This document shows positions 39,554 through 48,149 of a stretch of DNA of 64,000 bases, piece after piece (the stretch's first letter is position 1; each line of letters begins with the position of its first letter). This stretch comes from Sphaerimonospora sp050942215 (GTDB taxonomy: Bacteria > Actinomycetota > Actinomycetes > Streptosporangiales > Streptosporangiaceae). Where the stretch lies: the NCBI RefSeq assembly GCF_050942215.1, contig NZ_CP192056.1, forward strand, positions 5,208,001 through 5,272,000, read 5' to 3'. The notes below the pieces were generated by a model, which was given only the letters and a program-made list of their open reading frames with translations, was not told the DNA's origin and did not search any database. The translations under genes and the position numbers were made by a program.

Positions 39554-40532
39554 GGCCCGCCCGTTCCAGCACGTCCTCGGCCCGGTGACAGGCGACCCGG
39601 CGGCCCGCCACCTCGCGGGACTCCGGAGGCTCCTCGCGGCACCGGTCCGCCGCCAGCGGGCAGCGCAGCCGGAACGGGCAGCCGGTCTCGGCCGGCGCTG
39701 CCTCGGTCCGTCCGCCGGCGCGCGGCGGCTCGCCGCCGAGCCGGGGAACGGCGTCGCGCAGCACCAGCGTGTACGGATGGGCCGGCCGGACCAGCAGGTC
39801 GCGGGTGGGCCCGGACTCGACCACCCGCCCGGCGAACAGCACGTGCGACGTACGGCACAGCCGGTCGACGACGCCGAGGTTGTGCGTGATCAGCAGGTGG
39901 CCGAGGCCCCGTTCCGCGGCCAGCCGCTCCAGCAGGTCGAGGATCCTGGCCTGCACGGTCACGTCGAGCGCGCTGGTCGGTTCGTCGAGGACCAGCAGCC
40001 GGGGTTCGACGGCGAGGGCCCTGGCGATGGCGACGCGCTGCCGCTGACCGCCGGACATCTGGTGGGGCCGGCGGTCGGCGATCGCCGGGTCGAGGCCGAC
40101 GTCGTCGAGCAGCTCGGCCACCCGCTCCCGCCGGCGATCGCGGGTGATCCGGTGGTGGGTGGTCAGCGCCTCCCCGATCGAGGCGGCCGCCGTCATGCGG
40201 GGGTCGAGGGCCTCGCTGCCGTCCTGGAAGACCGGCTGCACGGCGCGGCGGAACTCGGCGCGTCCGCTCCGGTCGAGTGCGGCCAGGTCGCGCGAGCCGT
40301 ACCTGATCGTGCCCGAGCGCGGCCGCAGCAGGCCGAGCAGGGCACGGGCGAGCGTGGTCTTGCCCGAGCCGCTCTCACCGATCAGCCCGACGCCGCCCTC
40401 GTCGACGGCCAGGCTCACCTCGTGGACCACCGCCGTCGCGCCGTACGCGAGCGTCACCCGGTCGGCCCCGAGCACAGCGGATCCGGGCACAGCGGATCCG
40501 AGCACGGCGGATCCGGTCTTCCCGCCGGTCAT
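39537..40532 (-). CDS. Oligopeptide-type ABC transporter ATPase (OppF-like)
   Basis: ATPase of 331 residues with Walker A GESGSGKTTLARALLG, signature MSGGQRQRVAIARAL, Walker B LLVLDEPTSALD and an H-loop in LLITHNLGVV. The C-terminal oligo-HPY part shows GCPFRLRCPLAADRC, which in some OppD/F proteins holds an Fe-S cluster or metal. The N-terminus contains three copies of GSAVLG-like five-residue repeats encoded by a 15-bp tandem repeat. It overlaps the OppD-like gene by four bases. Confidence 0.93.
   Translation of the reverse strand: MTGGKTGSAVLGSAVPGSAVLGADRVTLAYGATAVVHEVSLAVDEGGVGLIGESGSGKTTLARALLGLLRPRSGTIRYGSRDLAALDRSGRAEFRRAVQPVFQDGSEALDPRMTAAASIGEALTTHHRITRDRRRERVAELLDDVGLDPAIADRRPHQMSGGQRQRVAIARALAVEPRLLVLDEPTSALDVTVQARILDLLERLAAERGLGHLLITHNLGVVDRLCRTSHVLFAGRVVESGPTRDLLVRPAHPYTLVLRDAVPRLGGEPPRAGGRTEAAPAETGCPFRLRCPLAADRCREEPPESREVAGRRVACHRAEDVLERAGHAPRQ
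40471..40515. repeat. Three 15-bp tandem repeats in the OppF-like N-terminus
   Basis: Units start at 40471, 40486 and 40501. Each is RGCACRGCGGATCCG and in frame it adds five residues (GSAVL or GSAVP). It lies ahead of the nucleotide-binding fold, so copy number could vary without harm. Confidence 0.9.
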
Positions 40533-41365
40533 CGCTCCTCCTCACGCGCGGTCTCCCCGGTTCCGGGCGCGTGGAATTCCGGGAGCGCAGGCACGGCGGC
40601 GACCAGCTCGCGCGTGTAGGCGTCGCGCGGCCGGTCGAACACCTCAGCGGCGGGCCCGCTCTCCACCACGGCGCCGTCCCGCATCACCAGCACCCGGTCG
40701 GCGATCGTGGAGACCAGGGCGAGGTCATGGGAGACGAGCAGTACGGCCAGGCCACGCTCGTCGCGCAGCCGCCGCAGCACGGCGACCACCTCGGCCTGCA
40801 CGGTGACGTCGAGCGCGCTGGTCGGCTCGTCGGCCAGCACGATCTCGGCACCGAGGGCGATCGCGATCGCGATCGCGAACCGCTGGGCCTGCCCGCCGGA
40901 AACCTGATGGGGGTAGCGCCGCATGATCTCGGCGTCGAGCAGCACGGCCTTGACGGCCTCGGCCGCCCGAGATCGCCCGGCCGCGCCCCTGACGCCGTGG
41001 TGGGCGAGCGCGCGGCGCATCAGCGTGCCCAGGCGCATGGTCGGGTTGAGTGCCGCCTGCGGGCTCTGCATGACGAGAGCGGCCCGCGAACCGCGGACGC
41101 GCCGCAGCTCACCGGGGCCGGCCGCCGTCACATCGACCCCGCAGACGGCGATTTCTCCGGAGACATCGACATCGCGTGCGCCGGTCTCCCGATCGTCGCC
41201 GACGAGGCCGAGCACGGAGAGCAGCGTCGTCGTCTTGCCCGAGCCGCTCTCTCCGACGATCGCCACGCACTCGCCGGCGCCGACGTCCAGCTCGGGCACG
41301 GAGGCGATCACCCGGTCGCCGATCCGGACCACGAGATCCCTGACCCTGATCAACTCGCCGTCCAT
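40529..41365 (-). CDS. Oligopeptide-type ABC transporter ATPase (OppD-like)
   Basis: ATPase of 278 residues with Walker A GESGSGKTTTLLSVLG, signature VSGGQAQRFAIAIAIA and Walker B IVLADEPTSALD. It is shorter than typical OppD (about 330) because the C-terminal oligo-HPY region is missing. That region is retained in the next gene. Dipeptide- and nickel-type importers often pair a short and a long ATPase in this way. It lies 19 bases after the OppC-like permease. Confidence 0.92.
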   Translation of the reverse strand: MDGELIRVRDLVVRIGDRVIASVPELDVGAGECVAIVGESGSGKTTTLLSVLGLVGDDRETGARDVDVSGEIAVCGVDVTAAGPGELRRVRGSRAALVMQSPQAALNPTMRLGTLMRRALAHHGVRGAAGRSRAAEAVKAVLLDAEIMRRYPHQVSGGQAQRFAIAIAIALGAEIVLADEPTSALDVTVQAEVVAVLRRLRDERGLAVLLVSHDLALVSTIADRVLVMRDGAVVESGPAAEVFDRPRDAYTRELVAAVPALPEFHAPGTGETAREEER

Positions 41366-41384
41366 CGCCGGACCGCTCCTCCAC

Positions 41385-42263
41385 TCATCGCGCCAGCCTC
41401 GCTCTCAGCCCCTCGCCCAGCACGTTGAACGCGAACGCGGTGATCAGGATGGCGAGTCCGGGGTACGTCACCACCCACCAGTTCGTGGTGAACAGCGACT
41501 GTCCCTGCTGCACCATGAGACCCCACTCCGAGGTCGGCTCGTGCGCGCCCAGCCCAAGGTACGACAGGGCGGCCGCGGTGAGGATCACCCCGCCGCCGTC
41601 GAGGGAGAGCTGGACCAGCACCGGCGTCAGCGAGTTCGGCAGCACGTGCCGGAAGACGATCAGCGGGGCCGGCACGCCCAGGCAGCGGGCCGCGTCGACG
41701 AACCCCCGGGTCGTGACCGAGGCGGCGACCGACGCCGTGAGCCTGGCGTACCAGGGCCACCAGGTGACCGCGATGGCGACGATCACCGTCGTCACGCTCG
41801 GCTGGAGGACCACGGCCAGCGCGAGCGAGAGCAGCAGTGCGGGGAACGCGAGGAACACATCGGTCACCCGCATGATCACGTCGCGGATCCAGCCCCCCGC
41901 GTAACCCGCGACCACGCCGAGCGCCACGCCCACACCACCCGAGATCACCAGCACCGCGACGGCGATCAGCAGCGAGGTGCGCGCGCCGTACAGGACCCGG
42001 CTGAGCACGTCGCGCCCGACCTGGTCGGTGCCGAACCAGTGCTCGGCGCTCGGCGGCAGCAGCGCCTCCAGCGGATGGGTGGCCGAGCCGCCGTCCTCGG
42101 GATAGGGGGCGATCCACGGGGCGAGCAGCGCGGCGAGCACGATGAGCGCCAGGAGCACGGCGCCGGCCACCGCGAGCCGGTCCACCCCCGCCGGCAGTCT
42201 CAGCGGCGTACGGCGCAGCGCGGGCGGGGCCGCGCCGGTCCCCGGGGCGACCGGCGCGGTCAC
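41385..42263 (-). CDS. ABC transporter permease (OppC/DppC-like)
   Basis: The 292-residue permease has an N-terminal helix (LAVAGAVLLALIVLAALLAPW), the HWFGTDQVGRDVLSRVLYGARTS block typical of DppC, five further helices and the EAA loop VDAARCLGVPAPLIVFRHVLP. It overlaps the OppB-like gene by four bases. Confidence 0.94.
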   Translation of the reverse strand: MTAPVAPGTGAAPPALRRTPLRLPAGVDRLAVAGAVLLALIVLAALLAPWIAPYPEDGGSATHPLEALLPPSAEHWFGTDQVGRDVLSRVLYGARTSLLIAVAVLVISGGVGVALGVVAGYAGGWIRDVIMRVTDVFLAFPALLLSLALAVVLQPSVTTVIVAIAVTWWPWYARLTASVAASVTTRGFVDAARCLGVPAPLIVFRHVLPNSLTPVLVQLSLDGGGVILTAAALSYLGLGAHEPTSEWGLMVQQGQSLFTTNWWVVTYPGLAILITAFAFNVLGEGLRARLAR

Positions 42264-43276
42264 CGGGCCCTCGCTCTCGGGTCGATCACGCCCTGCAGCA
42301 GGTCGACGGCGAGGTTGGCGACGACGTAGAGGGCGGCCACGAGCAGCGTGACCCCGGCGATCGCCGGGGTGTCGAGGGTGCGGATCGAGTCGGCGGCGTA
42401 CCGTCCGAGTCCCGGCCAGTTGAACACGGCCTCCACGAGGAATCCGTTCACGATCGAGTAGGCGAAGACGAGCGCGATCAGCGAGAGCACCGGGTTCAGC
42501 GCCGGGCGCAGCGCGAACCGGGTCAGCACGGCGGTCTCCCCGAAGCCGAGCGCGCGTTCCATCCGGGCGTGGTCGCGGGCCGACTCCTCGATGAGAGCGG
42601 CCCGGGTCATCTGAGCGATCACGCCCGCCGGGTAGGCGGCGAGAACCAGCGCGGGCAGCACGAGGTGGTGCAGGGTGCTGGTCAGGATCGGCCAGTTGCC
42701 GGTGAACAGGGCGTCCACGGCGGTGATGTTCGTGTAGACGCGCAGGGGACTGGTCTGGTCGAGGCTCGTGTCGTACTCCCCGGCGATGGGGAACCAGCCC
42801 AGACCACTGCCGAAGATCGTCTGCAGGGCCAGCGCCATCCAGAACACCGGCACCGAGACGGCCAGCATCGACGAGAGCCGGACCGACAGATCGGGCAGCC
42901 GTCCCCGGTAGCGAGCCGCCGCGATGCCCAGGGGGATCCCGGCCGCCACCGCGATGATCAGTGCGGCGGCCACCAGCTCGAACGAGGCGGGGAAGGCCAG
43001 GAACAGATCGTCGCGCACCGGCTGCTTGGTGTGCAGGCTGGTGCCCCAGTCACCGGCGATCAGGTCGCGGACGTAGTTCCACAGCTGCACCGGCAGCGGG
43101 TCGTCCAGCCCGAACCGCCGCCGCGCCGCGGCCAGCTCGTCCGGCGATGCCCTCGGTCCCGCGTAGGCGACGGCCGGGTCGCCCGGGACCAGGCGCATGA
43201 TGACGAACGTGAGGGTGACCACGCCGGCCACGACCAGGGCGGCCTGGCCGAGCCGGCGGATCAGGTACCGCGACAT
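42260..43276 (-). CDS. ABC transporter permease (OppB/DppB-like)
   Basis: The 338-residue permease starts MSRYLIRRLGQAALVVAGVV, then shows the RLVPGDPAVAYAGP block of OppB/DppB proteins, six helices and the EAA loop DHARMERALGFGETAVLTRF. It starts three bases after the binding-protein stop, so it is tightly coupled to it. Confidence 0.94.
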   Translation of the reverse strand: MSRYLIRRLGQAALVVAGVVTLTFVIMRLVPGDPAVAYAGPRASPDELAAARRRFGLDDPLPVQLWNYVRDLIAGDWGTSLHTKQPVRDDLFLAFPASFELVAAALIIAVAAGIPLGIAAARYRGRLPDLSVRLSSMLAVSVPVFWMALALQTIFGSGLGWFPIAGEYDTSLDQTSPLRVYTNITAVDALFTGNWPILTSTLHHLVLPALVLAAYPAGVIAQMTRAALIEESARDHARMERALGFGETAVLTRFALRPALNPVLSLIALVFAYSIVNGFLVEAVFNWPGLGRYAADSIRTLDTPAIAGVTLLVAALYVVANLAVDLLQGVIDPRARAR

Positions 43277-43279
43277 GCC

Positions 43280-44920
43280 TCAGGCGCCTGGCTTGAGGTC
43301 GTGGACGAACACGACGTTCGGGTAGGCGGGGTTGTCCACATATCCCTGCACCGACGTGGCGAAGGCGCGCTGGTAGTTCTGCACGTACGGCACGGCCACC
43401 GCGGCCCGCTCATCGATGATCTTGTTCTGGACCTCGGCGTACGCCTTCTCAGCGGCGTCCCTGTCCGTCGCCGTCAGCTGGGGCAGCTCGTCGATCTGCT
43501 TGTCGATCGCGTCGTCCTTCAGGTAGGAGAGGTTGAAGGACACCGGGTCCTCGCTGCGGAAGACGTTGACGAACCACGAGAAGGCGTCGGCGTAGTCCGG
43601 GTACCAGTACATGATGAAGATGTCCTGCCGCTTGGCCGGGTCCTTCGCCTTGCCCTGATCCCACTGGGTGGTCCACTGCAGCGGCTTGGCGGACAGCTTC
43701 ACGTTCAGCTTGTCGAGGGCGGAGGACAGCAGCGTGACCAGCACCTCCTGGTCGCTGTCGCCCTGGGCGTAGGTGAGGGTCAGGTCGAGCTTCTTGCCGC
43801 CCGGGCCGTACCCCGCCTCCTTGAGCAGCGCCTCGGCGCCGGCGAGGTCCTGCTTCGGCGTCCGGTCGGGGGCGAAGCCGAGCAGGCCCTCGGGCACCAG
43901 GCCGCCGCCCGGGACCGCCGCGCCCTTGAGCGCCGCCACCAGGCCGTCGTAGTCGATCGCCTTCTGCATGGCCCGGCGCAGCCGGACGTCCTTCAGCGGG
44001 CCGCTCTGCGTGTTGAACAGCGTCAGCAGGTTCTGGAACGACGGCGTCTGGGCGGCCTGCACCGTGGGCGTGCTGTTCGCCTGGGCGAACAGCTGCGGGT
44101 TGAGCCGCTGCACGAACGACACCTCACCGCGCTTCAGGAGCTGCCAGGCGGTGGTGAGCTCGGGCGTGACCCGATAGGTGATCTTCTTGTAGTGCGGTCC
44201 GTCCCAGCCGCCCCAGTAGTCGTCGAACGCCTTCAGCGTGAGCTCGTTCTCCTTGCCCTTCTCCCAGGTGTCGATCGTGTACGGCCCCGAGCCGGCGTCG
44301 CGGCCCTCGCCGAACCACGTCTTGAGATCTCCCGAGCCGGACGCGGTCGTGTCGTAGACGTACGAGGCGTAGCCCGCCGAGGCCACCAGGTCGAGCGCGG
44401 TCGGGTAGTCGAGCGTGAACTCCAGCGTCGCCGGGTCCTTGGCCTCGATCTTCTTGACCGCGCCCCAGATGTAGGCCGCGCCCTCCCCGATCTCCATCGT
44501 GCGCTCGATGGCGGCCTTGGCGGCCGCCGCGTCCACGGGTCTGCCGGTGTGGAACTTGGCCCCCTGGCGCAGTGTGAACGTCCATTTCTTGCCGTCGGCC
44601 GAGGAGGTCCACGACGTCGCCAGCCGCGGCTCGGCCTGCTTCGTCCGCGGGTTGTAACGCGTCAGCGACTCGTAGATGTTCTGCATCGCGATGATCTCGT
44701 TCGAGTACGAGCTCGCCGGGTCCCAGTCGGTGACGACGTCGAGGTTGGGGACGTAGACGAACGTGGCGTCCGCCGCGCTCTGGGTGTTCTGCCCGTCCTG
44801 GGACGTACTCGGCTGTGCGTAGCCGTCGGAGCCGCGGACCTTGCCCCCGCCGCACGCCGAGGCGGTGAGGGTCAGGGCGGCCACGGCTCCCGCGGCGAGC
44901 AGACGCTTGTGCCAGCGCAT
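43280..44920 (-). CDS. Oligopeptide-type ABC substrate-binding lipoprotein
   Basis: From ATG at 44920 the protein has 546 residues and begins MRWHKRLLAAGAVAALTLTA with a lipobox ending in SAC. It is SBP family 5 with SNEIIAMQNIYESLTRYNP, GRPVDAAAAKAAIERT and AFDDYWGGWDGPHYK. It should deliver the operon's substrate to the adjacent permeases. It is a close paralogue of the orphan protein at 30040-31659. The frame is open to 44962, but the upstream residues lack a signal sequence. Confidence 0.94.
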   Translation of the reverse strand: MRWHKRLLAAGAVAALTLTASACGGGKVRGSDGYAQPSTSQDGQNTQSAADATFVYVPNLDVVTDWDPASSYSNEIIAMQNIYESLTRYNPRTKQAEPRLATSWTSSADGKKWTFTLRQGAKFHTGRPVDAAAAKAAIERTMEIGEGAAYIWGAVKKIEAKDPATLEFTLDYPTALDLVASAGYASYVYDTTASGSGDLKTWFGEGRDAGSGPYTIDTWEKGKENELTLKAFDDYWGGWDGPHYKKITYRVTPELTTAWQLLKRGEVSFVQRLNPQLFAQANSTPTVQAAQTPSFQNLLTLFNTQSGPLKDVRLRRAMQKAIDYDGLVAALKGAAVPGGGLVPEGLLGFAPDRTPKQDLAGAEALLKEAGYGPGGKKLDLTLTYAQGDSDQEVLVTLLSSALDKLNVKLSAKPLQWTTQWDQGKAKDPAKRQDIFIMYWYPDYADAFSWFVNVFRSEDPVSFNLSYLKDDAIDKQIDELPQLTATDRDAAEKAYAEVQNKIIDERAAVAVPYVQNYQRAFATSVQGYVDNPAYPNVVFVHDLKPGA

Positions 44921-44958
44921 GTGAGGGGGGTTCCTTTCTCTCGCCGGCCCTCCGGCCC

Positions 44959-46494
44959 TCATCGGGCCAGCGGCCCGGCGGCCTTTACTTGTAGGCGCAC
45001 AGCGGGCTCAGACAGGTAGCTGAGCGGGATCTCGCTGAGCTCGACGATCTGAACCAGGGCGGGGTCTGCCCCGGCGGCGACGGCCCGGGCGGCCGCCTCC
45101 TCCTTGGCTTTTTCGATCAATCTAGCCCTGGTGTTTCCCTCTCCCCCGGTGGGGACGATCGTTTCGATGCGCCCGCTGGCGAGCGCGATCGCGGCGCCGA
45201 CCGCGTTGGCCACCTCCGCGTGCTCCGGCCTGACCACCTCGCCGACGCCGGGGACCTCGGCAGCGAGCAGGAACGCGCCGCCGCCGACGGCGACGAGCGG
45301 ACGGTCTCCCCTGCCGAGCGAGACCCGGTCCACCGCGTCCGCGACCAGTTCGTCCGCCGCACGTACGGCTCCGGCCAGATGGCCGAGCCACTCCTCGGGA
45401 ACCGGGTGGGTCCCGACCTCGCCCCGGCCGGCCGCCACCGCCGCGTCGGTCATCGTCGGCGTCCGGCCGCCGAAGACCAGGGCCTCCCCGCCGATCCGGT
45501 AACCGACCGATCGGGGTTCCCGGCCGACGATCGTGCCGCCGCCCAGGGCGATCGACAGGATGTCGGGCATCCGGAAGTTGGTGGTGATCCCGCCGATCTC
45601 GACGGCCGCCGCCGACTCGCGCGGGAACCCGTTCGCGAGCACGCCGATGTCCGTCGAGGTGCCGCCCACGTCGGCGACGATCGCATCCCGCGCGCCGGAG
45701 AGGTACGCGGCGCCGCGCAGCGAGTTGGCCGGCCCGGAACCGATCGTGAGCACGGGATAGCGGGCCGCGTAGTCGACCGACATCAGCGTGCCGTCGTTCT
45801 GGGCGAAGAACGTCTCGACCACCAGGCCCCGCACGCTGAGCGCGTTCTGGAGCGCGATGGTGACGTCGCGGGCCACGCCGTACAACGCGGCGTTGAGGAT
45901 GGTGGCGTTCTCCCGTTCCAGCAGTCCGAGCGAGCCGATCTCATGGCTGAGGCTCACCGGCACGTCGCCGAGCTCGCTCCTGACGACCTCGGCGACCCGG
46001 TTCTCGTGATCGGCGTCGGCGGGGCTGAACACCCCGGTGATCGCCACCGCGTCCGCCCGCGTCGCCTCGCTGAGGAACCGCTTGACCGCGTCCAGGTCGA
46101 GCGGGGCGATCTCGCGCCCGTCGACGAAATGCCCGCCCCGTACCATCGCCGTACCCGCCGCGACGGTCTCACGCAGATCATCCGGCCACTCGCTGAGCGG
46201 CGGCACCGACGTGGTCGCCGGGGCGCCCAGCCGCAGCACGGCGACCCGGCCGAGGGCGCGGCGCTCCAGGATGGCGTTGGTGGCGTGGGTCGTGCCGAGC
46301 ATCACCCGTGTGACCAGGCGGGGATCGGGCAGTTCGGCGAGGACGGCGTCGAGCGCGGCGCGCAGACCCTCGGTCACGTCCGGGCTCGTGGGCCGTTTGG
46401 CCTTGGCCACGACCCGGTCGGCCTCGTCGATCGCCACGGCATCGGTGTTCGTGCCGCCGACGTCGACGCCGATCCGCAGACTCCGCTCGGTCAT
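44959..46494 (-). CDS. Short HyuA-type hydantoinase/oxoprolinase protein
   Basis: The protein has 511 residues with N-terminal RIGVDVGGTNTDAVAID and later MLGTTHATNAILERRALGR and DVGGTSTDIGVLANGFP, so both ATP-binding halves are present. The C-terminal extension of full-length HyuA is lacking. This short form is the one often found beside DUF917 genes, as here, where the two overlap by four bases (ATGA). It may act together with the DUF917 protein rather than with HyuB. Confidence 0.9.
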   Translation of the reverse strand: MTERSLRIGVDVGGTNTDAVAIDEADRVVAKAKRPTSPDVTEGLRAALDAVLAELPDPRLVTRVMLGTTHATNAILERRALGRVAVLRLGAPATTSVPPLSEWPDDLRETVAAGTAMVRGGHFVDGREIAPLDLDAVKRFLSEATRADAVAITGVFSPADADHENRVAEVVRSELGDVPVSLSHEIGSLGLLERENATILNAALYGVARDVTIALQNALSVRGLVVETFFAQNDGTLMSVDYAARYPVLTIGSGPANSLRGAAYLSGARDAIVADVGGTSTDIGVLANGFPRESAAAVEIGGITTNFRMPDILSIALGGGTIVGREPRSVGYRIGGEALVFGGRTPTMTDAAVAAGRGEVGTHPVPEEWLGHLAGAVRAADELVADAVDRVSLGRGDRPLVAVGGGAFLLAAEVPGVGEVVRPEHAEVANAVGAAIALASGRIETIVPTGGEGNTRARLIEKAKEEAAARAVAAGADPALVQIVELSEIPLSYLSEPAVRLQVKAAGPLAR

Positions 46495-47561
46495 GAGTTG
46501 ATCTTTTCCACGGGGAGATAGTCGAGATCGTAGCCGAACGCCCGCGGCCCGGCCGTTTCCAATCCTCTTGGCGTACGCCACAGCGGATCGCACGGCCAGG
46601 CCAGCACGGTCACCCGCTGGCCGTAACGCAGTCCCTCGGTCTGGATCGCCGTGGCCGACCGGGTGTCCACCACCGTGATCAGGTCGGGCACCATGGCGAG
46701 CACCCTGCCGTCCTCCACCGCGACGAGGTTCTCGTTCTGGATCTCCAGGATCAGGGTCCTGCCGCGGTCGTCACCGGTGCCCTCGATCACCGCGGTGCCC
46801 CGGGCGAACCCACCGGTCGTGCGCCGCTCCAGGTCGGTCAGCTTGCCGTCGATCAGCCGGGTCGCGCCGAGTTCCGCGCACAGCGCGGCGAGCGGGTCCT
46901 CCGCGCCGTCGGTGGCCCGGCCGATCGCGATCGCCCGGCTGACCGTGCCCTCGATCACCGCGCCCGCGCACTCGCCGGCGGTGAGGATGTAGTCCGCCAT
47001 CAGCGCGCTCGATCCGGAGGCCACGCAGACGGCACGGGCGATCCGCTCCGACCACAGGCCGTCGATCGGGCGGATCGTCACGACGTTGCCGACGACGTCG
47101 GACATGATGACGAGGTCGGCCGGGATTCCCGCCACGTACATCGACACCATCTGAACCTCGGGGAACGCGCGGCCCATCGCGTCGGCGTCGAGCAGCGGCA
47201 GGCCGAGCCTGGCCGCCCAGGCCACCGGTGCGACCCCGTTGCCCCCGCCGATCTCCGAGGACATCACGGCGGCCGGCGACCTGCCGAAGATCCTCTCGAT
47301 CTCCTCCCGGATCCGGACCGGCTCGTCCTCCGCGTGGATCATCTCGTGGCTCACGGTCGGGGCGCCGATCCCCGACAGCGGCAGCACGAGGGCGTCATCG
47401 GGCAGGTCTCGGAGTGCGATGAGCGGCACCTCTCCGTGCTCCCGGATCGCCCGGCGCGCGGCGATCGCTCCGGCGCGCACATCACCGCCGCCGCCCGTTC
47501 CGAGCACGGCGCAGCCCCGGGCCAGGGCCGTGACGTCGTCCAGTGAGATGCGGGCCTGCAT
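46491..47561 (-). CDS. DUF917 family protein (S-methyl-thiohydantoin desulfurase fold)
   Basis: From ATG at 47561 (GAAGG eight bases upstream) the protein has 356 residues. The N-terminal LARGCAVLGTGGGGDVRAG is characteristic of DUF917, as are SSEIGGGNGVAPVAWAARLG and LPLLDADAMGRAFPEVQM. As I recall, Pfam now names this fold after S-methyl thiohydantoin desulfurase, which would suit the hydantoinase genes downstream. The substrate here is unproven. It is the first gene of the operon and follows the tandem operator. Confidence 0.88.
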   Translation of the reverse strand: MQARISLDDVTALARGCAVLGTGGGGDVRAGAIAARRAIREHGEVPLIALRDLPDDALVLPLSGIGAPTVSHEMIHAEDEPVRIREEIERIFGRSPAAVMSSEIGGGNGVAPVAWAARLGLPLLDADAMGRAFPEVQMVSMYVAGIPADLVIMSDVVGNVVTIRPIDGLWSERIARAVCVASGSSALMADYILTAGECAGAVIEGTVSRAIAIGRATDGAEDPLAALCAELGATRLIDGKLTDLERRTTGGFARGTAVIEGTGDDRGRTLILEIQNENLVAVEDGRVLAMVPDLITVVDTRSATAIQTEGLRYGQRVTVLAWPCDPLWRTPRGLETAGPRAFGYDLDYLPVEKINS

Positions 47562-47596
47562 GCGGGGAGCCTTCACCACTCCCCCGCACCGGCTCA

Positions 47597-47644
47597 ATGT
47601 CGCCTTCCGACATAGATCGGCTTTTCGTTGTCGTACTACGACAA
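47597..47644 (-). promoter_or_regulatory. Paired operator before the DUF917/hydantoinase operon
   Basis: ATGTCG-N5-CGACAT at 47597-47613 and TTGTCGTA-C-TACGACAA at 47628-47644 both contain TGTCG-N5-CGACA. Their centres are 31 bp apart, about three helical turns. They lie 36 to 83 bases before the first start codon. Confidence 0.75.
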
Positions 47645-47742
47645 TGTCCGGTCGCCGCGCCGGGAGGAGAGCACGATCCTCTTGAAGCCCGCTCCGCCGG
47701 CCCTTCGCTCCTCGGGTTCCGCTGACGCGGGTGCGGGCAGGG

Positions 47743-47774
47743 AAAAGGCCCGGAGGCGAGCCTCCGGGCCTTTC
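47743..47774 (-). terminator. Intrinsic terminator after the first initiator tRNA
   Basis: AAAGGCCCGGAGGC at 47744-47757 pairs perfectly with 47760-47773 over a tiny loop. Read on the minus strand it ends CCTTTTCC. A 14-bp stem directly after the tRNA gene. Confidence 0.85.
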
Positions 47775-47777
47775 ACT

Positions 47778-47854
47778 TGGTAGCGGGGACAGGATTTGAA
47801 CCTGCGACCTCTGGGTTATGAGCCCAGCGAGCTACCGAACTGCTCCACCCCGCG
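47778..47854 (-). tRNA. tRNA-fMet (CAT), initiator, CCA encoded
   Basis: Folds as a 77-base cloverleaf including encoded CCA. The anticodon loop is CTCATAA. The anticodon stem carries the GGG/CCC pairs of initiator tRNAs, and the first acceptor pair (C with T) is unpaired, also an initiator mark. The D-loop reads AGTTCGGTA. Confidence 0.96.
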
Positions 47855-47922
47855 TCGTTTTCTTGTAGTTCTACAATACCGCTCCAGCGCCCGGACATCA
47901 AATCGAATTCCCGGGAGATAGC

Positions 47923-47964
47923 GAAGGCCCCGGTTCCTCCAGGTCACCGGAGGTCGGGGCCTTC
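47923..47964 (-). terminator. Long hairpin after the second initiator tRNA
   Basis: GAAGGCCCCG at 47923-47932 pairs with CGGGGCCTTC at 47955-47964, with an inner CCTCC/GGAGG stem. No T-run follows on the minus strand. It could terminate or help process the tRNA 3' end. Confidence 0.6.
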
Positions 47965-47969
47965 AAAAG

Positions 47970-48043
47970 TAGCGGGGACAGGATTTGAACCTGCGACCTC
48001 TGGGTTATGAGCCCAGCGAGCTACCGAGCTGCTCCACCCCGCG
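47970..48043 (-). tRNA. tRNA-fMet (CAT), initiator, CCA not encoded
   Basis: Almost identical to the neighbour at 47778 (D-loop AGCTCGGTA instead of AGTTCGGTA) with the same initiator anticodon stem and unpaired first acceptor base. The 3' flank reads CTT instead of CCA, so CCA must be added after transcription. The two genes are in tandem, 115 bases apart. Confidence 0.95.
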
Positions 48044-48149
48044 TCGGCTTCTTCAGCCTAACCGGGAAATGGACGAGAGGCAAACAGGCCCAGGAAGGCG
48101 GGAACCCCGCGCCGGAACGGCACGGGGTTCCCTCTCGGCGTCTCGCCCG

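Noticed and set aside
42569..45019. An 816-codon plus-strand open frame
   Set aside because: Antisense shadow of the permease and binding-protein genes with no domain or ribosome site.
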